From assembly GCA_016795325.1 (NCBI GenBank), contig JAEUHY010000015.1, positions 620,001 to 684,000 on the forward strand: DNA of 64,000 nucleotides. The letters run 5' to 3'. This document shows, one piece after another, positions 40,878 through 51,000 of this stretch; position 1 is the stretch's first letter, and every line of letters starts with the position of its first letter. The DNA is from Planctomycetota bacterium (GTDB lineage: Bacteria > Planctomycetota > UBA1135 > GCA-002686595). The position numbers and the translations under genes were made by a program. The notes under the pieces are model-generated. The model was given only the letters and a program-made list of their open reading frames with translations. It had not been told where the DNA came from and did no database searches.

Positions 40878-43800
40878 TCAGTCGCCGATCCTCACCTTGA
40901 GCGAGCGTTCACTCTGGCCGCTCAGCGTCACGCTCTTCCACTCCGTCTTTCCGCCGGGCGGAGTCACGTAGACCTTGTACTTGCCCGGAGCGAGCGGGCC
41001 GACGCGCCGGCGTGTCGACGACATGCCGCCGCTCATCAGCTTCTGGATCGAGTCCATGCTCATCATCGTGGCGTGGTCGTGGCCCGCCTCGTCGAGCACG
41101 CGCACCTGGTAGCGCACGGCGCCGCCGGCTTCGTTCTCGATCTCGATGTCGAGCATCGTGGCCGCCGCTGCGCTCAGTTCGACTTCGCTCACGGCGCCTG
41201 ACGTGACGCGCACCGAGCTCGATGCGCCGGTCGCGGAACTCGCGCCGCGCGCGGCGACGGAGTACTCACCCGGGGCCGCCGACTCGTAGCGGAAACGCCC
41301 GAGTCCGTCCGTGCGGGTGTTCGAGAAGGGATTGATCAGCACGCCCTTGGCGTCGCGCACGAACACGCTCGCGTCGGCGAGCGGCTCGCCGTCGGCGCCG
41401 CGCACGACGCCGGCGATGGTTCCCGGCGCCTGGAGTTCGAACTCGACGTACGCTGCGCTGTCCGCGCCGACCGTTACACCCGAACGCACCGCGGCGCCCC
41501 AGGCTGCGCTCGCACCGAAGCCGGCGCCGCCAGCGCGCACGGTGTACACGCCCGGCGCGAGGCTCGGAATCTCGAACGCGCCCTGCTCGTCGGTCGTGTT
41601 GGGCCGCCCCATGTCGAACATCGTCAGGCCGCCGACGCCTTCGAGTTCGTGGCGCACCGCGACCCCACGCAACGGCGCGCCGTCGGCGCCGACGACGCGT
41701 CCGCGGATGGCGCCGCCGGGCAGCGCGAGGTCGAGCCGGTGCTCGGCGACCGCGGGGATCTCGACGAAGAACTCGACGCCGCCAGCGTCACCCATGCGGC
41801 GTCCGACGATGAGCGTGTAGCGGCCGGGCTTGTCGAGCGTGAGCGCGTAGTCGCCCTGCGCGCCGAGCGCGGCGAACTTGAGCGACTCCAGCATCGAGCC
41901 GCCTTCGGCGATCGCCGTCAGCGAGCCTTCGCGCACGGGCTCGTCGCCGCGCGTCACGCGGCCGCTGAGCTTCACCGGCGCCGCGGGCGGTGCGCCGAGC
42001 ACGACTTGCGACGTCTGGCCGTCGAAGACTTCGACGCTGGTCATCTTGAGCGAGGCCATCATCGAAGCCGGGTTGGAGTCGCGGCCCAGCGAGTTCATGC
42101 GCGGCGTCGCGACGAGGTTGTGCGTTCCGGGCGTGACGTGTTCGAGCGTGAAGCGGCCCGCGGCGTCGCTCGTCGCCTGGCCCGCCATGTCGCCGCCCGA
42201 GCCGGGACCGAACGAGCCGACGACGATCATGCGGCCGGCGTCGGGCGCGCCGCTCGCGTCGTACACCACGCCTTCGATGCGGCCGCCCACGCGCAGTTGC
42301 AGCACCACATCGTGCGCCGAGCCGCCGCTGTCGAGCTCGACCGTGCGCGGCTCGCTCGGTGCGAAGCCGTCGGCCCGCGCGACGAGCCGCACGGCGCCGG
42401 GGGAGAGCTTGGAGAGCACGAAGGCGCCCTTCTCGTCGCTGCGCGCGCTCGGACCTCCTCCGCCGCCACCGAATGGACCGCCGCCGAAACCGCGGCCGGT
42501 AGTGGCGCCGCTGCGGGCCTCGACGCGCGCTCCGCCGAGCGGCGCGCCCTGCGGAGAGAGCACGACGCCGGTCACTGCGGCCTGGCGGCGCAACACGAGC
42601 TCGAGCGGTGCTGCGAGCGGGACCTCGACGCGCGTCGCGGCCTCGTCGAGCGGCTCGAAACCTTCCGCGCTCACGCTCAGCTGGTGCTCGCCCGCGCCGA
42701 GCCAGATTTCGAAGGCGCCGTCGGGTGACTCGAACGGGCGTGCGTCGGCGTCGCTCGCGCGGCCAGCCACCCAGCGCGCGTTCAGTTGGAAACGTTGGAC
42801 CGGCGCCTGTTCGGTGTCGACGACGCGTCCGCGCACGGGCTGCGGCGGAGCGAGCACGAGCGCGAGCTGCGCGCCCGGTGCGACGTCCCGCTGCAGAGCG
42901 CTCCACTCGGCGTCGGCAGGAAGTTCCGGGCGGGCCGCGTCGGCGCCGCTCGCGCGCCGCGTCGCACGCACGTCGAAGCTTGTTCCGGTCAAGCCCGTGA
43001 ACGCGAAGCGTCCCGCGCTGTCCGACTTCATGCTCTTGCGCGAGCTGCGATTGGAAGGATTGACTTCGATGCACATCACTTCGGCGCCAGCCGCCGGCGC
43101 GCCATCCGGCGTGCTGACGAGGCCTTGGATGGACACGCCCGCGCCCAGCCGCAACTCGACCTGCGCCGTCTCTCCGTCCGCGAGTTCGAGGTCGGCGCTC
43201 GAGGCCTCGACGAATCCTTCGCGCGAGGCCGTGACGCGCAATTTGCCGGGCGAAACGCCGCGCAGGTCGAAACTGCCGTCCGCCGTGCTCTGCGCCGAAC
43301 GCGAGTCCCAACCGCCGCCGCCGAAGCCGCCGCGCGCCTCCGAACGCGCATTCGCCTGCGCGAGCGGTTGTCCATCGGGACCCAGCACGACGCCGCGCAC
43401 GCGCGCGCCGAGCTTCACCACGTATTCGCGCTGCGCCCGTTCACCGGCCGCCACGCGCAATTCGAAGTCGCGCACGTTCTGGAGCACCTGCGTGTCGACC
43501 GAGAGGAAGTACGACAGCCCAGGCCGGAGTCCGCCAAGTTCGAACTGCGTGCGCTCGACGAGCGTCGCGCTCGCGCTGTGCGAGTCCATGCCGCCGCCGC
43601 GCGCGCCGAAGCCCTGCGCCGTCGCCTTGAACGGCGCGAGCGCGTTCCAATCGACGTCCGCGGGCAGCGGGCTAGGCAGCACGAGCTTCGCGCTCAAGCA
43701 TCCGCCGAGCTTGGGCTCGAGCGTGACGCGCTCGAACGGCGCCGCGAGTTCCACTGCGCGCTCGAGGTACGAGTAGCGCGCGCTCAGGTTCAACGTCGCG

Positions 43801-44216
43801 CGCTCCACGCCGCGCGGCAGCGCGAGACTCGCGCGTCCGTTCGCATCGAGTTCGGCGCGCAGCTCCTCGCGCCCTTCGCCGCTGCGCTCGAACTCGACGA
43901 CCACGCTCGCGCGTTCATCGGCCGGCGTTCCCTCCGGCCAGCGCAGGTTGACCTCGAGCGTGCGCTCGCCCGGTGCGGCCGCCGCCGCGGTCCGCTGCGC
44001 GTCGCGCTCGACCTCGAGCGGCGCCACGTCCGTGGGCTGCGCCCCCGCGGGCCGCGCAGCATCGAGCTCGGCGCGCGCGCGCGGCGCCGCCGCCGTCGCG
44101 TCCGCGCCGCCGGACGCACCTGCTGACCCCGGCCGCGCGGTCGAGGTGTACCAAGCGAGGGCGCCGAGTCCGGCGACGACCAATCCGAGGACAGCGAAGA
44201 GCAGGTTTTTGTTCAT
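40878..44216 (-). CDS. Second anchored protein with about nine carboxypeptidase-regulatory-like repeats
   Basis: 1112 aa. Membrane anchor at the N-terminus (LLFAVLGLVVAGLGALAWY), Ala/Pro-rich linker (~25-75), then repeated beta-sandwich units, each opening G-x-(V/I)-x-G-x-V: GARVRGVVLGPDGQPLAQAN, GVSIQGLVSTPDGAPAAGAE, AAVTGVVLSPQGAPLGGARV, GGRIEGVVYDASGAPDAG, VKLSGRVTRGDEPV, GGAIRGRVVGADGAPLRG, PGTIAGVVRGADGEPLADAS. Two short Gly-rich loops (GRGFGGGPFGGGGGGP; GGFGGGGWDSR) occur. The layout parallels the 1207-aa protein at 8340-11963, so the two are likely paralogues. No enzyme domain; role inferred to be in the cell envelope. Confidence 0.84.
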   Translation of the reverse strand: MNKNLLFAVLGLVVAGLGALAWYTSTARPGSAGASGGADATAAAPRARAELDAARPAGAQPTDVAPLEVERDAQRTAAAAAPGERTLEVNLRWPEGTPADERASVVVEFERSGEGREELRAELDANGRASLALPRGVERATLNLSARYSYLERAVELAAPFERVTLEPKLGGCLSAKLVLPSPLPADVDWNALAPFKATAQGFGARGGGMDSHSASATLVERTQFELGGLRPGLSYFLSVDTQVLQNVRDFELRVAAGERAQREYVVKLGARVRGVVLGPDGQPLAQANARSEARGGFGGGGWDSRSAQSTADGSFDLRGVSPGKLRVTASREGFVEASSADLELADGETAQVELRLGAGVSIQGLVSTPDGAPAAGAEVMCIEVNPSNRSSRKSMKSDSAGRFAFTGLTGTSFDVRATRRASGADAARPELPADAEWSALQRDVAPGAQLALVLAPPQPVRGRVVDTEQAPVQRFQLNARWVAGRASDADARPFESPDGAFEIWLGAGEHQLSVSAEGFEPLDEAATRVEVPLAAPLELVLRRQAAVTGVVLSPQGAPLGGARVEARSGATTGRGFGGGPFGGGGGGPSARSDEKGAFVLSKLSPGAVRLVARADGFAPSEPRTVELDSGGSAHDVVLQLRVGGRIEGVVYDASGAPDAGRMIVVGSFGPGSGGDMAGQATSDAAGRFTLEHVTPGTHNLVATPRMNSLGRDSNPASMMASLKMTSVEVFDGQTSQVVLGAPPAAPVKLSGRVTRGDEPVREGSLTAIAEGGSMLESLKFAALGAQGDYALTLDKPGRYTLIVGRRMGDAGGVEFFVEIPAVAEHRLDLALPGGAIRGRVVGADGAPLRGVAVRHELEGVGGLTMFDMGRPNTTDEQGAFEIPSLAPGVYTVRAGGAGFGASAAWGAAVRSGVTVGADSAAYVEFELQAPGTIAGVVRGADGEPLADASVFVRDAKGVLINPFSNTRTDGLGRFRYESAAPGEYSVAARGASSATGASSSVRVTSGAVSEVELSAAAATMLDIEIENEAGGAVRYQVRVLDEAGHDHATMMSMDSIQKLMSGGMSSTRRRVGPLAPGKYKVYVTPPGGKTEWKSVTLSGQSERSLKVRIGD

Positions 44217-44317
44217 GGGGGGCTCGCGAGAGTGCTCAGGTCAGCACCTCGCAGCCCGCACTGCAACGGATGCGGCCGGTCTTTGGCCCGATTGCCGCGA
44301 AAACGCCCCGCGCGGCG

Positions 44318-45406
44318 CTAGTCGCACACCCAGCGCATGAATCCTTCGATGCCCGGTACGCGGCGTCGCTCCATCCAGGCGAGCAGCGGCCCGCACACGA
44401 GGAGGAAAACCAGGCCGAGCGCGAGCGCGGGGCCGGCGCCGAGCGCTTTCTTCCAGTAGCTGGTCAGCTCTTCGCCGCGCGAGTGCGCAAGCCACCACAG
44501 GGGCCAGAGATGCACCACGTGGTGCAACACGTAGAGGGTGAACGCGTGGCGGCTGTAGAGCCCGGTCACGGCCTCCAGGCGCGGCCACGGTGTTGCGCCA
44601 GGTGCGTCGAGCCAGCGCTGCGCGACCCCGAAGTACAGCAGCGCCACACCGAGAGTGCCGCTGACGAACTCTGGAGTGGCCGGATAGTTCGTCCACCCGC
44701 CGAGCCAGCGGCCCGCGATGCCGGAGGCGAGCGCAGGCCAGGCCGCACGCAGGGCGAGCGCGCCGAGGCTCGCTGCGAGCAATCCGGCGCCGAGCTTGGC
44801 GCTCCACGCCCAGCTGCGACGCCGCGTCGCTTGCGCGGCGAACAATTCGCCCGCGACGATGAAGCCCAGGAGCGGGTAGCACAGCCAGGGAAACAGCGGG
44901 AAGTAGCCCGTTGCGAAGAAGCCGCTGAGCACGTCCGAGGGCGTGAAGTCGGGGTCGTACGAGCCGCTGCTCCAGAACGATGCGTAGTCGACGGCGACGC
45001 GCGCCGCCGGACTGAGCACGAAGATGACGGCGCACGCACAGGCCACGACGCTCGGGCGCATGCGGCGCGCCCATTCCAGCGCGAGGTAGCCCACGCCGAG
45101 GAACGTGAGCACGTCCCAGTTGAAGGTGTCCTCGGGCAGCCACACGAGCACGTTGAACACGAACCCGGCGGCGAACAGGAACAGGCCGCGGCGCACCGTG
45201 CGCAGCGTGATCAGCGCGTCGCTGACGCCTCGCGCGTGCTGGGCGTCGAGCCACAGCCGGTAGCTCAGTCCGGAGAGCAGCGCGAACAGCGGTGCGCCGA
45301 AGCCGGAGAACGTCGGCACGAGCCCCGAGAGGTTCTCGACGAAGTGCACCACGACCATGATCACGATCGCGGTGCAGCGCAGCAGGTCGATGGACTTCAG
45401 GCGCAT
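44318..45406 (-). CDS. Membrane acyltransferase, HGSNAT/DUF1624-like
   Basis: 362 aa, about nine to ten hydrophobic helices. The N-terminal RLKSIDLLRCTAIVIMVVVH with its membrane-embedded His and the FSGFGAPLFALLSGLSY motif match the heparan-alpha-glucosaminide N-acetyltransferase catalytic domain (DUF1624). A later FTLYVLHHVVHLWPLWWL fits the C-terminal helices. The family transfers acetyl groups from cytoplasmic acetyl-CoA across the membrane to sugars. Acceptor unknown. It lies downstream of the DUF155-like gene with a 154-nt gap that shows no gene. Confidence 0.78.
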   Translation of the reverse strand: MRLKSIDLLRCTAIVIMVVVHFVENLSGLVPTFSGFGAPLFALLSGLSYRLWLDAQHARGVSDALITLRTVRRGLFLFAAGFVFNVLVWLPEDTFNWDVLTFLGVGYLALEWARRMRPSVVACACAVIFVLSPAARVAVDYASFWSSGSYDPDFTPSDVLSGFFATGYFPLFPWLCYPLLGFIVAGELFAAQATRRRSWAWSAKLGAGLLAASLGALALRAAWPALASGIAGRWLGGWTNYPATPEFVSGTLGVALLYFGVAQRWLDAPGATPWPRLEAVTGLYSRHAFTLYVLHHVVHLWPLWWLAHSRGEELTSYWKKALGAGPALALGLVFLLVCGPLLAWMERRRVPGIEGFMRWVCD

Positions 45407-45560
45407 GTTCGGTGTGCGCTCCGCGGCGCCTGCGTGCAGCGGGCGAGCGGCGCGCCGCGTGTGTGCGACGAGCCGCTGCGTTCAACGCGCATGCGAGCTT
45501 CGCTCTCCGCGCAGCTGGTCCGTTCTCGTGTTTGCATGCACGCTTTCCCGGCGTCGCACG

Positions 45561-46427
45561 CTAGCTCTTGCTCGCACTGCCGAGCAGGTCGAGGAGCCAC
45601 AGCACGGTTTGCGCGGCGAGGAACACGATGATGATCCACTCGAGCGTGTGGCCGCGGCGCGCGAGCGAGAACTCGGTCAAACGCTGGCTGCAGAGCTCGA
45701 AAACGCGCTCCTGGGCTTCCAGCCTTCCGCCGGCGGCGTCCAAGCGCTCCTGAAGTCGCAGCCGCTCGCGCAAGCGCTCACCGACCTGGCTCGCGAGCGT
45801 CGGCGGATACACCTGCGGCGCCAGGATGCGCGGCGAGAGTTGCGCGAGCCTGCTGCGCAGGCCGACCAACGCCACGAATCGCGCCGCGAGCTCGGGCCGT
45901 CGCTCGAGCGAACGTTCGTCGAACTCGAAGGCCAGCGGCGCCACCTGCTCCATCGGCGCCCAACCGGCTTCGATCGCCGCTTCGATCTCGTGCAGTTCCT
46001 GTGCGACGCACGCGCCTTCGAGCGCGGCGCGCGCGGTCTGCGCCAGGCGCTCCGCCGGCGCGCACACCGCTAGCGCGCGCTCGCTGTGGGCGAGGACCGC
46101 GCCAGGCAGCTGCAGCACCGTGCACGGCGCGCCCGGCGCCGCGAAACGCTCCTTGAGCGCGTCGCGCAGCACGTGCGCCCACTCGGGCTGCTCGTCGTCC
46201 TCGCACGGCACGAGCAGCAACTGAAGCGTGATCTGCGGATCGGCGCTCGGCGCGAACTCCTGCAGTTGCTGCGGCGCCGTCGATGCGCGCTCGACCGGTT
46301 TGCGCCCGCCGACGCCGTTTGCGCCCAGGCATGCCGCTGCGGGGTCGGTGAGCGGAGCGAGAGCGATGGCGACGAGGCGCGTGCCCGCGGGAAACGAAGG
46401 GATGTTGGTCCGTGTGGTCGAGTTCAT
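45561..46427 (-). CDS. RMD1/DUF155-like membrane-anchored protein
   Basis: 288 aa. The second half is a helical coiled-coil region (VGERLRERLRLQERLDAAGG ... EAQERVFELCSQRLTEFSL) followed by one C-terminal span in the form HTLEWIIIVFLAAQTVLWLL. That end, coiled coil then EWIIIV plus one helix, is the signature arrangement of the RMD1/DUF155 family, so the call rests on architecture. The ATG overlaps the stop of the FAD oxidoreductase gene upstream (ATGA), indicating coupling. Function in bacteria is unknown. Confidence 0.55.
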   Translation of the reverse strand: MNSTTRTNIPSFPAGTRLVAIALAPLTDPAAACLGANGVGGRKPVERASTAPQQLQEFAPSADPQITLQLLLVPCEDDEQPEWAHVLRDALKERFAAPGAPCTVLQLPGAVLAHSERALAVCAPAERLAQTARAALEGACVAQELHEIEAAIEAGWAPMEQVAPLAFEFDERSLERRPELAARFVALVGLRSRLAQLSPRILAPQVYPPTLASQVGERLRERLRLQERLDAAGGRLEAQERVFELCSQRLTEFSLARRGHTLEWIIIVFLAAQTVLWLLDLLGSASKS

Positions 46428-47869
46428 GGGTAGCGCAGCGGAGCAGCGCCGCGCTGCGCGCTTTCGAAGGACGGTGGGCTCGCCGGGGGCCGGTCACCGC
46501 CCTGTTCGAGCCGCGCAGCGAGTTCTTGCGCGACGTAGTGCGCCGACTCGAGCACGCCGTTGAGCGTCGAGTCGAACAGATAGTCGCCGACGATGTGCAG
46601 GCTCGGACCGGCGCGACCGCACGGCAGGTGCCGTCGTTCGAGCGGCGCGGCTACACGCCCGCCCGGCATCGCGTTGACGGCGCCGATCCAACGCTGGACG
46701 CGGCCTTCGAGGAACACTTCGCGCGCGCCGGCGAACTCCGCGGGAAGTGCGTCGAGGGCGAGCTCGATCAGCTCCGCGTCGCTGCGCGAGGCGTGTTCGC
46801 ACGCCGCGTCGCCGCCGAGCAGCCAACCGAGCACGCCGTAAGGCGCCTCCGGGCGCCGCGCGGATTCGTCGTACAAGCAGGCGCCGCCAAAACGCTCCGA
46901 CATACCGAAGGATTCGTCGAACGCCCCGCGCCAGGGCGCGCGCGAAAAGAGCAGCGAGATGCGCAGGTAGTGCGCCGGATGGTCGTAGTGCGCGATGTGC
47001 CGGCGCAGGTCCGAGTGCAGCGGTTCGCCCTCGAAGCGCACCTGCGCCAGGCGGTCGAGGGGCAGCGCGAGCACGACGTGTTCGAACTCGCGTTCGAGCG
47101 GGCCGTCCGGCGTGCGCAGCGTCAGCCGCACACGTCCTGCTCCGCCGGCGCTCACGCTCTCGAGCGCGCAGCCGAACTTCACGCTCGCCCGCTGGCGTTG
47201 CGCGAGCTCGTGCACGATGCGCTCGTTGCCGCCTTCGATCGCGTACAGCCGCATGTACGCCGGGTCGTTCATCAAGTAGTTCTGCAGCCCGTAGCGCAGG
47301 TTGGTCTGGTGCGGCTCCGCGGCCAGATCCGAGTGGATCAGCCGCTCGATGTAGCGGCGCGTGAACGGATCGTCGATGCGCTCGAGCCAGCGCGCGAAGA
47401 GCGCCGGCGTGCGTTCGTCGGCGAAGCTCTCCGGCACATCGGAGTCGTAGAACTGCCGCGCGCCCATCCAACCGTGTGCGGCGCGATCGAAGGCTTCGAA
47501 GGCGCGCTCCGCCGGCGCTCCGCCGCGGCGGCGCAGGTCTTCGAGCGTCGCGACCCGCTCGCCGTCGAGCCACACCGCGCCGCCGTTCATCGCGACCGTC
47601 GGAAGCCCGAGTTCGGCGACCAGTTCGCGGAGCGGATCCTCGTCGACGGGGGAGTTGTCGTACAGCTCCGCAGCGCCGGCTTCATAGGGCGCGTCCAATG
47701 TCTGAAAGCGCGCCGTCAGCAGCTTGCCGCCGAGCCGCTCGCTGGCTTCGAAGACGGTTGCTTCGAACGGGCGAGCGGCGTGGCGCTCGAGCAGATGGGC
47801 GGTGAAGAGGCCGCCGGGCCCGCCGCCGACGATCGCCACCCGCGGAATGTGGGCCCAGGAGCGCTTCAC
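46424..47869 (-). CDS. FAD-dependent amine-oxidase-type oxidoreductase
   Basis: 481 aa from a GTG. Dinucleotide-binding motif at the N-terminus (PRVAIVGGGPGGLFTAHLLE), the GG-motif ERLGGKLLTARF, and the C-terminal FAD-closing motif LHIVGDYLFDSTLNGVLESA. The layout fits flavin monoamine oxidase/protoporphyrinogen-oxidase/phytoene-desaturase relatives. Substrate unknown. The frame is open for 43 more codons upstream, but these are Arg/Pro-rich. It lies 172 nt after the glycogen fusion gene and is coupled to the DUF155-like gene. Confidence 0.82.
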   Translation of the reverse strand: MKRSWAHIPRVAIVGGGPGGLFTAHLLERHAARPFEATVFEASERLGGKLLTARFQTLDAPYEAGAAELYDNSPVDEDPLRELVAELGLPTVAMNGGAVWLDGERVATLEDLRRRGGAPAERAFEAFDRAAHGWMGARQFYDSDVPESFADERTPALFARWLERIDDPFTRRYIERLIHSDLAAEPHQTNLRYGLQNYLMNDPAYMRLYAIEGGNERIVHELAQRQRASVKFGCALESVSAGGAGRVRLTLRTPDGPLEREFEHVVLALPLDRLAQVRFEGEPLHSDLRRHIAHYDHPAHYLRISLLFSRAPWRGAFDESFGMSERFGGACLYDESARRPEAPYGVLGWLLGGDAACEHASRSDAELIELALDALPAEFAGAREVFLEGRVQRWIGAVNAMPGGRVAAPLERRHLPCGRAGPSLHIVGDYLFDSTLNGVLESAHYVAQELAARLEQGGDRPPASPPSFESAQRGAAPLRYP

Positions 47870-48041
47870 GGGAACGAACAGGGCAGGCGGGCAGGGCGGA
47901 GACTGGGCACGGGAAGCGCTCAACCCGCGCCGCACTGCGGAGTTCCGCTCGGGCGAGCGACTTGCGCGGCCCGTGCGCGCCCTCGCGGGGCGGCGCACGA
48001 GCCGCGTCGTGTTGCGGGGGCTTGCTTGCGACCCGGCTGCT

Positions 48042-51000
48042 TCAGGCCCAGACGATCAGGTCGCTCAGGCCTTCGTCGAGCGTGCTCGGGCTCGCCGCGC
48101 GCACCCGCAGCCCGTACCCGAAGTTGCCCGAACGCGCGATGCGTTGGGCGCCGCGGAAGAGCTGCACCCCGTCGACCGGCGCGCCCTTGGGCTCGAGCAG
48201 GGCGACGAGGGGATTGCGCAGATCCGTCCCGTCCTTCGCGTGGCCGAGCAGCAGTTCGACGCGCAGCGCTTCGGGCGCGAGTCCCGCGAGCTTCACGCTC
48301 ACGCGCGCCTCGACCACGTCGCCCACGTGCAGGCCGGAGAGTTCGCTGACCTGCGCATCGACGATGCGCAACTCGGCGAACGCCTTGGAGAGCGCGGAGC
48401 GCTGTTCGACGTGGGCCCGCAGCGGCGCGAAGCGTTCGCGGCTGAGCTCCTTCGCGCGCGCCGCCAACTGCAGGTAGGCGCGGTCGCGGTACTCGCCGAC
48501 CATGCGATCGGTGTTGAACCAGGTCGGGATCGTCTCGAGGTTGCGCACGCACTTCTCGAGCCAGTGGCGCGGCACGCCGTGCTCGTCGCGCTCGAAGAAC
48601 AGGGGCAGGAGCTCATCGCGCAAGAGCCGCGCGATGTCCGCGCTGTCGAGTTCGTCCTGGTGAGCCGCGTGCGGCCAAACGCGACCTTCGCCGACGTTCC
48701 AGCCGTTGCGCCCGTCGTAGCCTTCGATCCACCAACCGTCGGGCACCGAGAGGTTGAGGCCGCCGTTGGCCGAGACCTTCATGCCCGAGGTTCCGCTCGC
48801 CTCGAGGTTGCGCACCGGGTTGTTGAGCCACACGTCCACGCCCTGCACGAGCGCGCGCGCCAGCTCCATGTCGTAGTCCTCGAGGAAGAACACGCGGCCG
48901 GCGAATTCCTTGCGGCGCGTGAGCTCGACGACGGCCTTGAGGATCTCCTGGCCCTGCAAGTCGCGCGGGTGAGCCTTGCCTGCGAAGAACAGGCGCAGCG
49001 GCCGTTCGGTCTGCTCGAACAGCCCCCGCAGGCGCTCGAGGTCGCGGAAGATCAGGTTGGCGCGTTTGTACGGCGCGAAGCGCCGCGCGAAGCCGACGAG
49101 CAGCGCGTTCTCTTCGAGACCCGCGAGCACGCTCGACATCAGCGCCGGACTGTCGTGGCGGTCGAGGAACGCGCGTTCGACGTTTTCGGCCGCGCGCGCG
49201 AGCAGGTTGGAGCGCAGCTCGCGGCGCACGCGCCACAGTTCGGCGAGGTCGAGGTTGTGCGCCCGACTCGCGAGGTCCGCTCCGTTGATGGGCCGCTCGC
49301 CGGCGCCGACCAAGGCGGCGATCTTCGGATGCGTCCAGGTCGCCAGGTGGATGCCGTTGGTGACCGCGCGCACCGGGACCTCGCTCTTGAGCAGGCGCGG
49401 CCAGTACGAGCGCAGCAAGTCCTTGGAGACCTCGCCGTGCAACCGGCTCACTCCGTTGACGAACCCCGCGAAGCTCAGCGCGAGGTAGGTCATGTTGAAG
49501 CTCGAGCGGTCCTCTTCGGTCTGACCCAGCGCAAGGAAACGCTCCCAGGTCACGCCGAGCCAACTCTCGATGTTCGAGAAGTAGCGCCGCATCAAGTCTT
49601 CGCCGAAGCGGTCATGCCCCGCCGGCACCGGTGTGTGCGTGGTGAAGACGGTGTTCGAGCGCACCAACTCGCGCGCTTGTTCGAACGTGAGCCCGTGCGC
49701 CGAGATCAACTGGCCGACGCGGCTCAGCACGAGGAACGCGGCGTGCCCTTCGTTGATGTGCCACACCGCGGGCTGGATGCCCAACGCCTTGATGAGCTTC
49801 GCGCCGCCGCGGCCGAGCACGATCTCCTGGCGCAGTCGGTGCTCGTGGTCGCCGCCGTAGAGCTGGCGCGTGATCGCGCGGTCCTCGGGGCGGTTCGACT
49901 CGACATCGCTGTCGAGCAGGTACAGGTCCGTGCGACCGACGGCGACCTTCCAGGCGCGCAGGCGCAGCTCGGAGGAAGGCATGTGCACGAGCACTTCGAC
50001 CGGACGACCTTGCCCATCGCGCACCAGCTCGAGCGGCAGGTTGCGCGGATCGTTGAACGCGTCCTCGGCGAGTTGTTCGCCCGTGGCCGTGATGCGCTGG
50101 CGCAAGTAGCCCGCTCGGTAGAACAAGCCGACGCCGATCATCGGCACGCCGATGTCGCTGGCCGACTTGAGGTGGTCGCCGGCCAGGATTCCCAGGCCGC
50201 CGCTGTAGACGCGCAGCGACTCGTGGAGGCCGAATTCGGCGCTGAAGTACGCGACCGGATGCTCGGCGCTGATCTCGCCGGCGTGCAGCGTGGGCTTCTC
50301 CGCCATGTAGGCGTCGAAGCGCGCGAGCACGCGGCGGAGCTTGGCGAGGAACGCGACGTCGGCGGACTTGGCGGTCAAATCCTCGGGGAACACGAGGCGC
50401 AGGAACGAGACGGGATTGCGTCCCGAGGTGGCCCAACCGACGGGCGAGATCTCCTCGAAGAGCGAGCTCGCCTCCGGATCCCAGCACCAGTAGAAGTTGC
50501 GCGCGAGGCGCTCGAGCCCGGCCAGTTCCGCGGGCAAGGTCGCCGCCACTTGGAAGTTGAACAGGCGCGGCTTGTGCGCTTCGGCAGTGGGCGCGACGGC
50601 GACGTTGACGCGCGGGCGGAAGCTCGAGAGCGGGAGTTGATCCGCGCGCAACTTCGCTGCAGCGGCCGCTGCGTCGAAGGCCTTGTAGTAGTGCTGGACC
50701 AAGTCCTTCCAGGCCGTGCGCTGCGCCGTGCGCCGGCAGGTCTCTTGCATGTCCGGACGGCCGAGGTCCTCGGCGATGAAGCGCTCGATACTGCGCGCCA
50801 ACTCGGCGGTCGCATCCGCGAAGCTGACACCGGCGCGGGGCAGGATCCACACGCCGTCAGAGGGCGCGAGCTTCTCGGCCTTGGCCCACAGGCCGAAACC
50901 GGCGAGATCCGTCGTGACGGTCGGCACTCCGACGGCCAAGCTCTCCTCCGGCGTGTAGCCCCAGGGCTCGTAGAACGAGGGGAAGAGCGACAGATCCGCG

